Shown one piece after another: positions 23,717 to 33,104 of a stretch of DNA of 43,072 bases (position 1 is the stretch's first letter; every line of letters starts with the position of its first letter). Under the pieces are notes generated by a model that was not told where the DNA came from, did not search any database, and saw only the letters and a list, made by a program, of their open reading frames with translations. The translations under genes and the position numbers were made by a program. Source of the DNA: JBQTII01 sp052388275 (GTDB taxonomy: Bacteria; Actinomycetota; Actinomycetes; Sporichthyales; Sporichthyaceae); contig JBQTII010000127.1 of the NCBI GenBank assembly GCA_052388275.1, positions 1-43,072 of the forward strand, in the 5' to 3' direction.

Positions 23717-23736
23717 GGTGTACGAAGTCGTACACC
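23717..23736. promoter_or_regulatory. 20-bp perfect palindromic operator upstream of the MMPL gene
   Basis: GGTGTACGAAGTCGTACACC is a perfect inverted repeat: 9-bp arms around AG. It lies 30 bases before the MMPL start and just after a -10-like TATCCT (23711-23716), where repressor binding would block the start of transcription. The size and symmetry fit a TetR-type dimer or dimer-pair site. No TetR gene is in the window, so the regulator would act in trans. The propeller gene starts 158 bases away on the other strand. Confidence 0.75.
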
Positions 23737-23765
23737 TGTGGTGGTGAGTCGTCCGAGGAGTGGGC

Positions 23766-26594
23766 ATGGACGGTGTGGGCGCCCTGGCCAAGCTTCCCTG
23801 TGGCCGCGTCACCAAGTGGTTCGTCGTCCTGTTCTGGATCGCCGCAGTCGTCGTCGCCGCGCCGCTGGCCGGCAAGCTCGGTGAGGTCCAGGAGAACGAA
23901 GCGGTCAACTGGCTCCCCTCGTCCGCGGAATCCACCCGCGTCTATGAGATCTCCGCCCAGTTCCAGAACCCCAACGAGGCTCCGGCCGTCGTGGTCTACG
24001 AACGCCTCAGCGGGATCACCGATGCCGACCGCGCCCTGGTGGCCTCCCACGTCGCCCGCTTCGACGCAATCGAGCACGTCGACGCACCGGTGAGCGGGCC
24101 GTTCCCCTCACCTGACGGTCAGGCTCTGCAATTGGTCGTCCCCTACGACATGGGGACCACCGGCAACGGCTGGGAGGAACTGCCGTTCTTCGTCGAGGAG
24201 CTGATGGCCGCCGACGTGCCCGGTGACGGGCTGCTCATGTACATCACCGGACCGGCCGGCTTCAACGGCGACCTCGCCGAGGCCTTCGAGGGGACCGAGG
24301 GGGCGCTGCTGCTGGCGGCCCTCGGGGTCGTGGTGTTCATCCTGCTGATGACCTACCGCAGCCCCGTGCTCTGGCTACTGCCCGCCGTTTCCGCGGTGAT
24401 CGCACTCGCGGTCTCGCTGGGGGCCATCTACCTACTCGCGGACAACGCCGGACTGACCGTCAACGCGCAGGCGCAGGTCATTCTGTCGATCCTGGTCTTC
24501 GGTGCCAGCACCGACTACGCCCTGTTGCTGGTCGCGCGTTACCGCGAAGAGCTGCGCAAGTTTCCCGACCGGCACGAGGCGATGGCGCACGCCCTGCACC
24601 GCAGCGGCCCGGCGATCGTCGCCAGCGGCGTGACGGTGCTGCTCGGCATGCTCTGCCTGATGTTCGCCGAGATGAACTCCACCGCGAGCCTGGGTCCGGT
24701 GCTCGCCATCGGCATTGCCGTCGGTCTGCTGGTCATGCTGACGTTTCTGCCGGCCCTGCTGGTGATCGTCGGACGCTGGATCTTCTGGCCGGCCCGGCCC
24801 GGTCACGGCATGCCGGAGGTTCTCGACCGCGGCCTGTGGGCCAAGGTCGGCCGGGTACTCGCGCGGCGCCCCCGCCGGGTCTGGATCGGCACCACCCTCG
24901 CGCTGGGCGCGATGGCGTTCGGTCTGACCCAGCTCTCCTCCGATGGCCTGACGTATGAGGAGTCCTTCCCGAACACGCCGCCCTCGATCGTCGGCCAGCA
25001 GGTCCTGAACTCCCATTTCGCGGCCGGGGCCGGCGATCCGCTGATCGTGATGGCGCGGGCCGAGGCGAGCGAGCAGGTCGCCACTGTGCTGCGGACCGTG
25101 CCTGGGCTGGTCCCCGAGTCGGTGGTTTCCTCCCCGCCGGCCGGCGGGCTCTCCTACGTCGAGGCCACCCTGACCGATGCCCCGGACGGCAAGGCCGCGA
25201 AGGACACCGTCGAGCGGGTGCGGAGCGCCCTGGATGTCGTCGGACCCGACGCGATCGTCGGTGGCAGCACGGCGGTCCTGTTGGACACTGCGACGGCATC
25301 GGCGCGCGACAACAAGGTGGTCATTCCGATCACCCTCGTGGTCGTGATGGTGATCCTCATCGTGCTGCTGCGCTCGCTGCTGGCGCCCCTGCTGCTGCTC
25401 GCCACCGTGCTGCTCTCCTTTGCCGCCACGCTGGGCATCGCGGCCGTAACGTTCGAGCACGCCTTCGGCTTCGCCGGCACCGACTCGGCGTTCCCGCTCT
25501 TCGCGTTCGTGTTCCTGGTCGCGCTCGGGATCGACTACAACATCTTCCTGATGACACGGGTCCACGAGGAGTCCCGGCGCATCGGCACCCGCCAAGGTGC
25601 TCTGCTGGGACTGTCCGCCACCGGCGGCGTCATCACCTCGGCAGGCTTGGTGCTGGCAGGCACCTTCGCGGTGATGATGGCCGTGCCGATCGTGTTCCTG
25701 ATCGAGATCGGATTCGTGGTCGCCGTGGGGGTGCTGATCGACACCTTCATCGTGCGCTCGGTGCTCGTCACCGCCCTGACCCTGGACATCGGCCGGCGGA
25801 TCTGGTGGCCCAGTTCAATGTCGAAGGCCGACTTCGTCACGCTCGACCAATGGGGTGAGCCGGAGCCCGTGGTCGCCGCGTCGGTTGTGGCGCCGGGGCA
25901 GGCCGCGCCGCTGGTTGCCGGGTCGGCGCAGGCCGCGCCGCTGGTTGTGGCGCCGGCGCCACGACCGGTCGCGGCACCGGGGGCCCCTGTGCACGCGAGC
26001 GGTGGGTACGTGGATGTGACCGCCGCCCGCCTTGCCCCTGCCAACGGTCATTCGGTGGGGGCGCCGCGCCGGGCCGCGGACGCCTCGCCCGACCCCTCCG
26101 CTGCGCAGCGCCGAGCGGCCGCGGCCGCTCGGGCGGCACAGGCAGGCAAGATGGGGCCCATGAATATCGGCGAGAACCTGATGGCCGGTCCACCGGCCAC
26201 GCTGTTGCCCGAGCTCGCGGACGCGGCCTACCAGCTCGAGCGCGGCACCGATCCGACCACGGTGGCCGGCGCGTTCCCGGAGTACTCCCGCGCGTGGGCG
26301 ATCCTCGCCGACGGGGCCTACGCGATGGGCCGCGTCGTGGAGTCCTACGCCTATGCCCGCACCGGTTATCACCGCGGCCTGGACGCGCTGCGCCGCAACG
26401 GGTGGAAGGGCCACGGGCCGGTCCCCTGGGAGCACGCCCCCAACCAGGGCTTCCTGCGTGCGCTGCACGCGCTGGGCCGGGCGGCTGCCGAGGTGGGCGA
26501 GTCCGGCGAGGCCGAACGGTGCGCGACGTTCCTGCGCGAGTGCAGCCCCACCGCCGCCGAGGTCCTGGGCGCGAGCGCCCCGGCCGCACACTGA
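23766..26594 (+). CDS. MMPL/RND-type membrane transporter fused to DUF3151
   Basis: 942-aa fusion. Residues ~1-720 are an MMPL-type RND transporter: an N-terminal TM helix, a periplasmic-side loop, a TM bundle at ~175-370 with FGASTDYALLLVARYREEL, a second soluble loop, and a second bundle at ~510-690 with VALGIDYNIFLMTRVHEESR. After a ~100-residue Ala/Pro/Val-rich linker, residues from ~800 (MNIGENLMAGPPATLLPE... YARTGYHRGLDALRRNGWKG) are a complete DUF3151 domain, normally a separate gene next to fba/purA in actinobacteria. The frame is open throughout. An internal start at ATG 26160 could still yield free DUF3151. ATG 23766 is preferred over GTG 23760, being 6 bases after GAGGAG. Substrate unknown. 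Confidence 0.88.
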   Translation: MDGVGALAKLPCGRVTKWFVVLFWIAAVVVAAPLAGKLGEVQENEAVNWLPSSAESTRVYEISAQFQNPNEAPAVVVYERLSGITDADRALVASHVARFDAIEHVDAPVSGPFPSPDGQALQLVVPYDMGTTGNGWEELPFFVEELMAADVPGDGLLMYITGPAGFNGDLAEAFEGTEGALLLAALGVVVFILLMTYRSPVLWLLPAVSAVIALAVSLGAIYLLADNAGLTVNAQAQVILSILVFGASTDYALLLVARYREELRKFPDRHEAMAHALHRSGPAIVASGVTVLLGMLCLMFAEMNSTASLGPVLAIGIAVGLLVMLTFLPALLVIVGRWIFWPARPGHGMPEVLDRGLWAKVGRVLARRPRRVWIGTTLALGAMAFGLTQLSSDGLTYEESFPNTPPSIVGQQVLNSHFAAGAGDPLIVMARAEASEQVATVLRTVPGLVPESVVSSPPAGGLSYVEATLTDAPDGKAAKDTVERVRSALDVVGPDAIVGGSTAVLLDTATASARDNKVVIPITLVVVMVILIVLLRSLLAPLLLLATVLLSFAATLGIAAVTFEHAFGFAGTDSAFPLFAFVFLVALGIDYNIFLMTRVHEESRRIGTRQGALLGLSATGGVITSAGLVLAGTFAVMMAVPIVFLIEIGFVVAVGVLIDTFIVRSVLVTALTLDIGRRIWWPSSMSKADFVTLDQWGEPEPVVAASVVAPGQAAPLVAGSAQAAPLVVAPAPRPVAAPGAPVHASGGYVDVTAARLAPANGHSVGAPRRAADASPDPSAAQRRAAAAARAAQAGKMGPMNIGENLMAGPPATLLPELADAAYQLERGTDPTTVAGAFPEYSRAWAILADGAYAMGRVVESYAYARTGYHRGLDALRRNGWKGHGPVPWEHAPNQGFLRALHALGRAAAEVGESGEAERCATFLRECSPTAAEVLGASAPAAH

Positions 26595-26665
26595 CCCGCC
26601 CCGCCCCGCTTCCGGGCCGTCGGCCCGCCTTCTGCCCCGCCCCGATTCCGGGCCGTCGGCCCGCC

Positions 26666-26705
26666 AGTACGCCTATCAGCCCGCCGGCGGGCTGATAGGC
26701 GTACT
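26666..26705. terminator. 40-bp perfect palindrome, likely transcription end
   Basis: Two 20-bp arms (26666-26685 and 26686-26705) are exact reverse complements with no spacer, starting AGTACGCCTATCAGCCCGCC. Just upstream lies a direct repeat containing CCGGGCCGTCGGCCCGCC (26608-26625 region and 26648-26665). The location, 71 bases after the MMPL-DUF3151 stop and before purA, suits a terminator, but no T-tract follows. A protein-binding site or recombination target is possible. Confidence 0.6.
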
Positions 26706-26826
26706 CAACTGACGACAGGCGCCATCCCCTGAGCGCAGTTGCCGCCCGGGCGGACGGGCCGTTTCCTGCCCGCAAGCCGCGCACTACCCTGGGGCGCCGT
26801 TTCAGTCCAGCGATCTGGAGTCACCC

Positions 26827-28125
26827 ATGCCCGCGATCGTGCTCGTCGGTGCCCAGTGGGGCGACGAGGGCAAGGGCAAGGCTACGGACCTGCTCGGCGC
26901 GGCCGGCTCGGACCCGGTCGACTATGTGGTGCGCTACCAAGGCGGCAACAACGCCGGGCACACCGTCGTCATCGGTGACCAGTCCTACGCGCTGCATCTG
27001 CTGCCCTCAGGGATCCTCTCCCCCGGTTGTACGCCCGTCATCGGTAACGGCGTGGTCATCGACCCCGGGGTGCTGCTGCACGAGATCTCCGGTCTGCAGG
27101 CCCGCGGTGTCGACACCTCCAGATTGCTGATCTCCGGTAACGCGCACCTGATCACCCCCTACCACACCACGCTCGACAAGACCCGCGAGCGATTCCTGGG
27201 GCGCAACAAGATCGGTACCACCGGCCGCGGCATCGGGCCGGCGTACGCGGACAAGGTCAACCGCATCGGGGTGCGCGTGCAGGACCTGTTCGACGAGAAG
27301 ATCCTGCGGCAGAAGATCGAGGGCGCCCTGGTCGACAAGAACCACCTGCTGATCAAGATCTACAACCGCCGGGCGCTGACCGTCGACGAGGTCGTCGAGG
27401 AGTTCCTGCCCTTCATCGAGGTGCTGCGCCCCCACGTCACCGACACCTCGTTGGTGCTCAACCGCGCACTCGATGACGGCAAGCTGGTCTGCCTGGAGGG
27501 CTCGCAGGGCACACTGCTCGACGTCGATCACGGGACTTATCCGTTCGTCACCTCCTCGAACCCGACGGCCGGTGGCGCCTGCACGGGATCGGGCATCGGG
27601 CCAACCCGCATCGACCGCGTCTGCGGGATTTTGAAGGCGTACACCACCCGGGTCGGCTCCGGTCCGTTCCCGACGGAATTGTTGGACGCCTCGGGTGAGT
27701 TCCTGCGCAGCGTCGGCCACGAGGTCGGGGTGACCACCGGGCGCAACCGGCGCTGCGGTTGGTTCGACGCGGTGATCGCCCGCTACGCCACCCGCGTCAA
27801 CGGCCTCACCGACTTCTTCCTCACCAAGCTCGACGTGCTCACCGGCCTGGAGCAGATCCCGGTGTGCGTCGCCTACGACGTCGACGGCGTCCGGCACACC
27901 GAGATGCCGATGAGTCAGACCGACTTCTTCCACGCCGCCCCGGTGTATGAGAACTTCCCGGGCTGGACCGAGAACATCACCGGCGCCCGGGTGCTGGAGG
28001 ACCTGCCCAAGAACGCGCAGTCCTACGTCAAGGCCCTGGAGGAGCTGTCCGGCGCCCCGATCTCCGCGGTGGGCGTGGGCCCGGGTCGGGATCAGACGAT
28101 CGCCATCCGCTCCCTCGTGCGCTAG
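26827..28125 (+). CDS. purA: Adenylosuccinate synthetase
   Basis: It converts IMP plus aspartate to adenylosuccinate with GTP, the first step from IMP to AMP. The 432-aa protein shows the GTP loop VGAQWGDEGKGKATDLL at the N-terminus, NAGHTVV, IGTTGRGIGPAYADK, EGSQGTLLDVDHGTYPFVTS, and GVTTGRNRRCGWFD near 295-310, with all main active-site blocks in order. ATG 26827 is preceded by CTGGAG. Its partner PurB is 3.6 kb downstream; PurD follows after a short gap holding two inverted repeats. Confidence 0.97.
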   Translation: MPAIVLVGAQWGDEGKGKATDLLGAAGSDPVDYVVRYQGGNNAGHTVVIGDQSYALHLLPSGILSPGCTPVIGNGVVIDPGVLLHEISGLQARGVDTSRLLISGNAHLITPYHTTLDKTRERFLGRNKIGTTGRGIGPAYADKVNRIGVRVQDLFDEKILRQKIEGALVDKNHLLIKIYNRRALTVDEVVEEFLPFIEVLRPHVTDTSLVLNRALDDGKLVCLEGSQGTLLDVDHGTYPFVTSSNPTAGGACTGSGIGPTRIDRVCGILKAYTTRVGSGPFPTELLDASGEFLRSVGHEVGVTTGRNRRCGWFDAVIARYATRVNGLTDFFLTKLDVLTGLEQIPVCVAYDVDGVRHTEMPMSQTDFFHAAPVYENFPGWTENITGARVLEDLPKNAQSYVKALEELSGAPISAVGVGPGRDQTIAIRSLVR

Positions 28126-28190
28126 CCGGGCGCCGCCCGGCGGGCGTCTGGCCGCGTTCTCGTCGTCGCGGGTACAAAAGCGGTACCCGC
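28125..28190. promoter_or_regulatory. Two inverted repeats in the purA-purD gap
   Basis: GCCGGGC-GCC-GCCCGGC (28125-28141) overlaps the last base of the purA stop and would form a tight hairpin, probably ending or protecting the purA mRNA. Further on, GCGGGTAC-AAAAGCG-GTACCCGC (28168-28190) is a perfect 8-bp inverted repeat with a 7-base loop, placed 77 bases before purD. The second could be an operator or a leader hairpin. Neither has a T-tract. Confidence 0.5.
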
Positions 28191-28266
28191 ATCCTCCTCC
28201 TTGCGATCCATCCCGTCGGATCGACGCCTGCCACGCGGAGGACGAGTGGCCACTAGGCTCGCGCGA

Positions 28267-29541
<1,275 letters not shown>

Positions 29542-29583
29542 CGGGAGTAGCCACCTCGCCGTCCGCGAGCGGAGCCCGCTGGA

Positions 29584-30192
29584 TCACCGCCGGACGGACC
29601 ACTCCTCGTGCAGGTCGACCAGGGCGGTTTCCGCGCGTGCCCGGCCACCGTCCGGGGAGTCCTCGAACTGGGTGCGAAGATCCCCGGCGCGGTCGCGAAT
29701 GTCTCGATCCCGGTCGGGCTCGTGATAAGCCGCGGCGGCCAGGAGTGCGCCCGCGCGGTAGGGGCTGATCACGCCCTCGCGCCAGGACTCCAGCGCGTTG
29801 CGCCGCGCCATGCGCCAGCTTGCGTCGCGGCCGTCGTCGCCCGTCAAGGCGGTGACGCTCTCCCGCGAAACGGCGCCGGCGAGAAGCGCGGTGTTACGGC
29901 CTGCGTCCGCCGTCGCCGACTGCGCAAAGGAATCAGCCAACCGCGCGACCAGTTCGAACGAGTCGTTCTCCAACGCGCTGCCCGTCCGGCGCTGCTGCGG
30001 GTCGCCCGACGCAGCCTGCACAGCGCGGTACGCCGCCACCAACGCATCTGTGCCGAGGTCGTCGTACCGCCACAGGACGCAGCCGTGCACGAACTCGGTC
30101 AGACGCCGGCGCAGTGCCAAATTCGCGGGAGCGGCCTGTTCCTCTGCGGCTCGCAACGCGGCGACGCGCTCCCGAACTCCGGCGGGTCTCAC
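29584..30192 (-). CDS. Hypothetical helical protein
   Basis: No family was recognised. The 202-aa product from GTG 30192 is predicted to be nearly all alpha-helical (long Ala/Arg/Glu-rich stretches such as VRERVAALRAAEEQAAPANL and RRNALESWREGV) with no signal peptide, membrane segment or metal motif. A Trp/Tyr-containing CVLWRYDDLGTDALVAAYRA region may be its core. It lies downstream of the secreted-protein gene on the same strand with 13 bases between them, so the two may be co-transcribed. It converges with purD. Confidence 0.55.
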   Translation of the reverse strand: MRPAGVRERVAALRAAEEQAAPANLALRRRLTEFVHGCVLWRYDDLGTDALVAAYRAVQAASGDPQQRRTGSALENDSFELVARLADSFAQSATADAGRNTALLAGAVSRESVTALTGDDGRDASWRMARRNALESWREGVISPYRAGALLAAAAYHEPDRDRDIRDRAGDLRTQFEDSPDGGRARAETALVDLHEEWSVRR

Positions 30193-30205
30193 GTAATCAA
30201 CCTAT

Positions 30206-30868
30206 TCACGGAGTCCATGTCGCGCACTCGCGCCAGTCGTTGTTGGGGTCGGTATAGATCGTGATGATGTCGCCATTGGCCTCGTCGAAGATGACATGCC
30301 CGCGTCGTTTCGTGCCGTGGTACTGAAGGATGTGCTGTCGGTACCCGGGTTTTGTGGCCGCGCGCGGAAACCCGTAGCCGACGATTCGGTCGGCGCAGCG
30401 CAGGAAGGCGAGGACATCCGAGAAGGGATCATGCGCGCCGCCGGCACGCTCGTCGAGCAGCATGTGCCGTAGCGAGAAGCAGCGCCATTGGCGACGCTCT
30501 GCGGTCCGCGCGTTGACCCACCCCATCAGCAGCTGGGAATCGGGGACGGAGTAGGCCATGCAGGCATCCATCCGCTCCACCAGCTTCTCGGGTGAAAAGT
30601 CGTACCCCGCAAGCGGATCTTGTGGCTGTGCGTCGGCAGTCGGAGCTACGACAAGCGTGGCGGCCAGTGACACCCCGGTGAATGCGAGAACGAACCTGCG
30701 CCGCGCTGTTCGGATTCTGCAGACAAGATCCCTCGGGCCCCCTCGGAAACGCCCTCGTCCGGCGGGGACGATCTCGCCCCTCCGGCGCAGCGCGTGTCCG
30801 GTTTCGCCGTATTCGCCTGTGCCTCGGGCTGGCCGGGCGGTCCGGGTCGGTGCGGGAGAATGCGCCAT
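30206..30868 (-). CDS. Hypothetical secreted protein, start uncertain
   Basis: The C-terminal ~150 residues are the clear part: a signal-like RRRFVLAFTGVSLAATLVVA ending in ADA, then a small domain with four Cys (DACMAYS, WRCFSL, LRCADRI, RECATW) likely to form two disulfides, and HGTKRRGHVIFDEANGDIIT. The only in-frame ATG before the signal is at 30868, giving an unusual ~55-residue Arg/Gly-rich leader and overlapping the divergent gene's region; no ATG, GTG or TTG lies closer. The true start may use a rare codon, or an upstream indel may have displaced it. Family unknown. Confidence 0.5.
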   Translation of the reverse strand: MAHSPAPTRTARPARGTGEYGETGHALRRRGEIVPAGRGRFRGGPRDLVCRIRTARRRFVLAFTGVSLAATLVVAPTADAQPQDPLAGYDFSPEKLVERMDACMAYSVPDSQLLMGWVNARTAERRQWRCFSLRHMLLDERAGGAHDPFSDVLAFLRCADRIVGYGFPRAATKPGYRQHILQYHGTKRRGHVIFDEANGDIITIYTDPNNDWRECATWTP

Positions 30869-30893
30869 GGTCGACTCGACGAGAGGAGCGGCG

Positions 30894-31574
30894 ATGGAAC
30901 TGGCCGAGGTGTACCGGGCGAGCCGCGAGCGGCTGCTGGAACTCGCGCCCACGCTCACCGAGGAACAGGCGGCGAGCGTCGTGCCCGCGACCCCGCGCTG
31001 GACCGTCACGGACATCTATCGCCATCTCACTGGCCTGGTCGACGACGTGCTGTCCGCCAACTGGGCGGGCCGCGGCACGGAGGCCTGGACCGCCGCGCAG
31101 GTCGCCGCCCGCGCGGACCGCAGCCTCGCGCAGGTCTGCGCCGACTGGACGGCGAACGCCCCGGCCTTCGAGGCGGCGATTGCCCGGGCGCCGAATGATT
31201 TCCCTCGCCCGGTCATGGACTGTTGGACCCATCAGCAGGACGTCCTCGGGGCGCTCGGGCGCCGCGGTGACCGCGCCGACCCGGCGCTGGGGACCCTCGT
31301 CGCGATGCTGACCTCGATGTACGCCCAGGGCTGGCAGGCGCCGGACCCGCCGCCGTCGACGCTGGACCTGGTGATCGATGGTCAGCGTCACCGCCTCGGA
31401 GCGGGCGATCCCGAACTCACGCTGACCACGACCGCCTATGAGTACCTGCGGCTCGGGGTGAGCCGTCGCAGCCATGCCCAGCTGCTGGCTGCTGGCTGGG
31501 CGGGTGTGAACCCCGAGCGCCTGTTCCCCATCCTGTGCCGCTTCGACCTCCCCGTCTGCGACCTCCTCGACTGA
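30894..31574 (+). CDS. Maleylpyruvate isomerase-family mycothiol-dependent protein (DinB/MDMPI-like)
   Basis: 226-aa protein of the DinB/MDMPI superfamily: an N-terminal metal-binding helical bundle (YRASRERLLELAPTLTEEQA, WTVTDIYRHLTGLVDDVLSA with the first His ligand, and CWTHQQDVLGALG with the second) followed by a C-terminal SCP2-like domain (LDLVIDGQRHRLGAGDPELT ... YEYLRLGVSRRS). Members use mycothiol, the actinobacterial thiol, in isomerisation or transferase reactions. ATG 30894 follows GAGGAG; ATG 30867 is less likely. The true substrate is unknown. Confidence 0.82.
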   Translation: MELAEVYRASRERLLELAPTLTEEQAASVVPATPRWTVTDIYRHLTGLVDDVLSANWAGRGTEAWTAAQVAARADRSLAQVCADWTANAPAFEAAIARAPNDFPRPVMDCWTHQQDVLGALGRRGDRADPALGTLVAMLTSMYAQGWQAPDPPPSTLDLVIDGQRHRLGAGDPELTLTTTAYEYLRLGVSRRSHAQLLAAGWAGVNPERLFPILCRFDLPVCDLLD

Positions 31575-31585
31575 CCACTACCTAG

Positions 31586-31627
31586 CGTCCGAAGATCTGG
31601 CTGCAATAGCGACCACTCCTTCGGACG
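31586..31627. repeat. REP-like palindrome copy 2 (type A), before purB
   Basis: 9-bp arms CGTCCGAAG and CTTCGGACG surround TGGCTGCAATAGCGACCA, one base different from the core of copy 1. It starts 12 bases after the stop of the MDMPI-like gene and ends 56 bases before purB. Confidence 0.85.
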
Positions 31628-31682
31628 TCCGGGTTGTGCGCGAGGATGGGGGCACAGCAGCCAGCCGACCTGAGGACCTGAC

Positions 31683-32990
31683 GTGATCGAGCGCTACACG
31701 CTGCCGCAGATGGGCAAGGTCTGGAGCGAGGCCTACAAGTACGAGCTCTGGTGCCGCGTCGAACTGCTCGTGCTCCAGGCGCACGCCGCGGCTGGGGTCG
31801 TCCCCGCCGACTGCGTCGAACCGGTGCGCAACGCGATCGCCCCGACCCCGCAGGCCGTCGCCGAGATCGAGGCCGTCACCCAGCATGACGTGATCGCGTT
31901 CCTGAGCGCCTGGGCGGACAACACCACCCCCCGTGAGGCCGCCGCCTACGTGCACTTCGGGATGACGAGCTCGGACCTGCTCGACACCGCGCTCGGGCTG
32001 CAGCTCGCCGAGGCCACCGACATCCTCCTCGCCAAGGCTGACACGCTCGTCGCGACGCTGCGCGATCACGCCCTGGCCCACCAGAACACCCTTCGGGTGG
32101 GGCGCACCCACGGCATCCACGGTGAGCCCGACGTGTGGGGGCACCGCGTGGCGGACTTCGCGTTCGGGATGGCCCGCTCGCGCGACCGGTTGCGCCGCGC
32201 CCGGGAGGCCATCGCGGTGATGGCGATCTCCGGCGCGGTGGGCACCTACTCCAACATCGACCCCGCGGTCGAGGCGCACGTCGCCGCGGCGCTGGGGCTC
32301 AAGCCGGCCGACGTCTCCACCCAGGTCGTGTTGCGTGACGGCATTTCAGAATGGGTGTGTGCCCTCGCGATCGTCTCAACGGTCTGCGAGGCCATCGCGC
32401 TGGAAGTGAGGCATGGTCAGCGCACCGAGGTTCGCGAGACCTGGGAGCCGTTCGGTAGGGGCCAGAAGGGTTCCTCGGCCATGCCGCACAAGAAGAACCC
32501 GATCATGAGCGAGCGCATCTGCGGCATGGCCCGGATCGTGCGAGCCCAGATCGTGCCGCTAATGGAGGGAATACCGCTCTGGCACGAGCGCGACATCTCC
32601 CACTCCTCCGTCGAACGCATCTCGCTGCCTGACGCCGCCGCCGCGACGGACTACCTACTGCATCTGACGAATCGTCTGATGTCTGGGCTGGTCGTCGACC
32701 CTGAGCGCATGCGGGCCAACCTCGACTCCACCGGGGGGTTGATCTACACCTCGACGGTGCTCCTAGAGCTCGTCGAGACCGGGCTCTCCCGCGAGGACGC
32801 CTACGCCTTCGTGCAAGAGGCCGCGATGCGCACCTGGCAGAGCGGGGTGCCGTTCCGCCAGACCCTGCGCGAGCGGGCCGCCGAGGCCGGGGCGAGTATC
32901 GACGAGGCGCGTCTGGATGAGGTCTGCCGCCCGGAACGCTTCGTTACCCGCCTCGCTCCGATGTTCGAGCGCCTGGCCAAGCTGACCTGA
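31683..32990 (+). CDS. purB: Adenylosuccinate lyase
   Basis: Fumarase/aspartase-superfamily enzyme that cleaves SAICAR and adenylosuccinate, acting twice in purine synthesis; 435 aa. The conserved blocks are HFGMTSSDLLDTALGLQL near residues 95-112, VGRTHGIHGEP with the general-acid His near 138, and the flexible signature loop GSSAMPHKKNPIMSERI near 264-280. GTG 31683 has an upstream GACCTGAC but no strong purine run; it directly precedes IERYTLPQM, the normal N-terminus. Convergent with the sigma/anti-sigma fusion. Confidence 0.97.
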   Translation: MIERYTLPQMGKVWSEAYKYELWCRVELLVLQAHAAAGVVPADCVEPVRNAIAPTPQAVAEIEAVTQHDVIAFLSAWADNTTPREAAAYVHFGMTSSDLLDTALGLQLAEATDILLAKADTLVATLRDHALAHQNTLRVGRTHGIHGEPDVWGHRVADFAFGMARSRDRLRRAREAIAVMAISGAVGTYSNIDPAVEAHVAAALGLKPADVSTQVVLRDGISEWVCALAIVSTVCEAIALEVRHGQRTEVRETWEPFGRGQKGSSAMPHKKNPIMSERICGMARIVRAQIVPLMEGIPLWHERDISHSSVERISLPDAAAATDYLLHLTNRLMSGLVVDPERMRANLDSTGGLIYTSTVLLELVETGLSREDAYAFVQEAAMRTWQSGVPFRQTLRERAAEAGASIDEARLDEVCRPERFVTRLAPMFERLAKLT

Positions 32991-33040
32991 TTCCCCCGCT
33001 GTCGGCTCGGCACGGTCCCCTGCCCATTCCTGACCGGCGA

Positions 33041-33054
33041 TCCTGCGCGCAGGA
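33041..33054. terminator. Short palindrome between convergent genes
   Basis: TCCTGCGCGCAGGA is a perfect 14-bp palindrome between the 3' ends of purB and the sigma/anti-sigma gene. It could act as a weak bidirectional terminator hairpin. The flanking ATGCGGCGCGGG direct repeats (33066-33095) show nothing else. Confidence 0.4.
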
Positions 33055-33104
33055 AAGACCGCGGGGTGATGCGGCGCGGGGCGATGCGGCGCGGGAATGC
33101 GCGC

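Noticed and set aside
26595..26826. A purine riboswitch or similar structured leader before purA, or in the purD, purS and purL leaders
   Set aside because: No conserved aptamer core was seen; the hairpins present are plain inverted repeats or REP-like copies.
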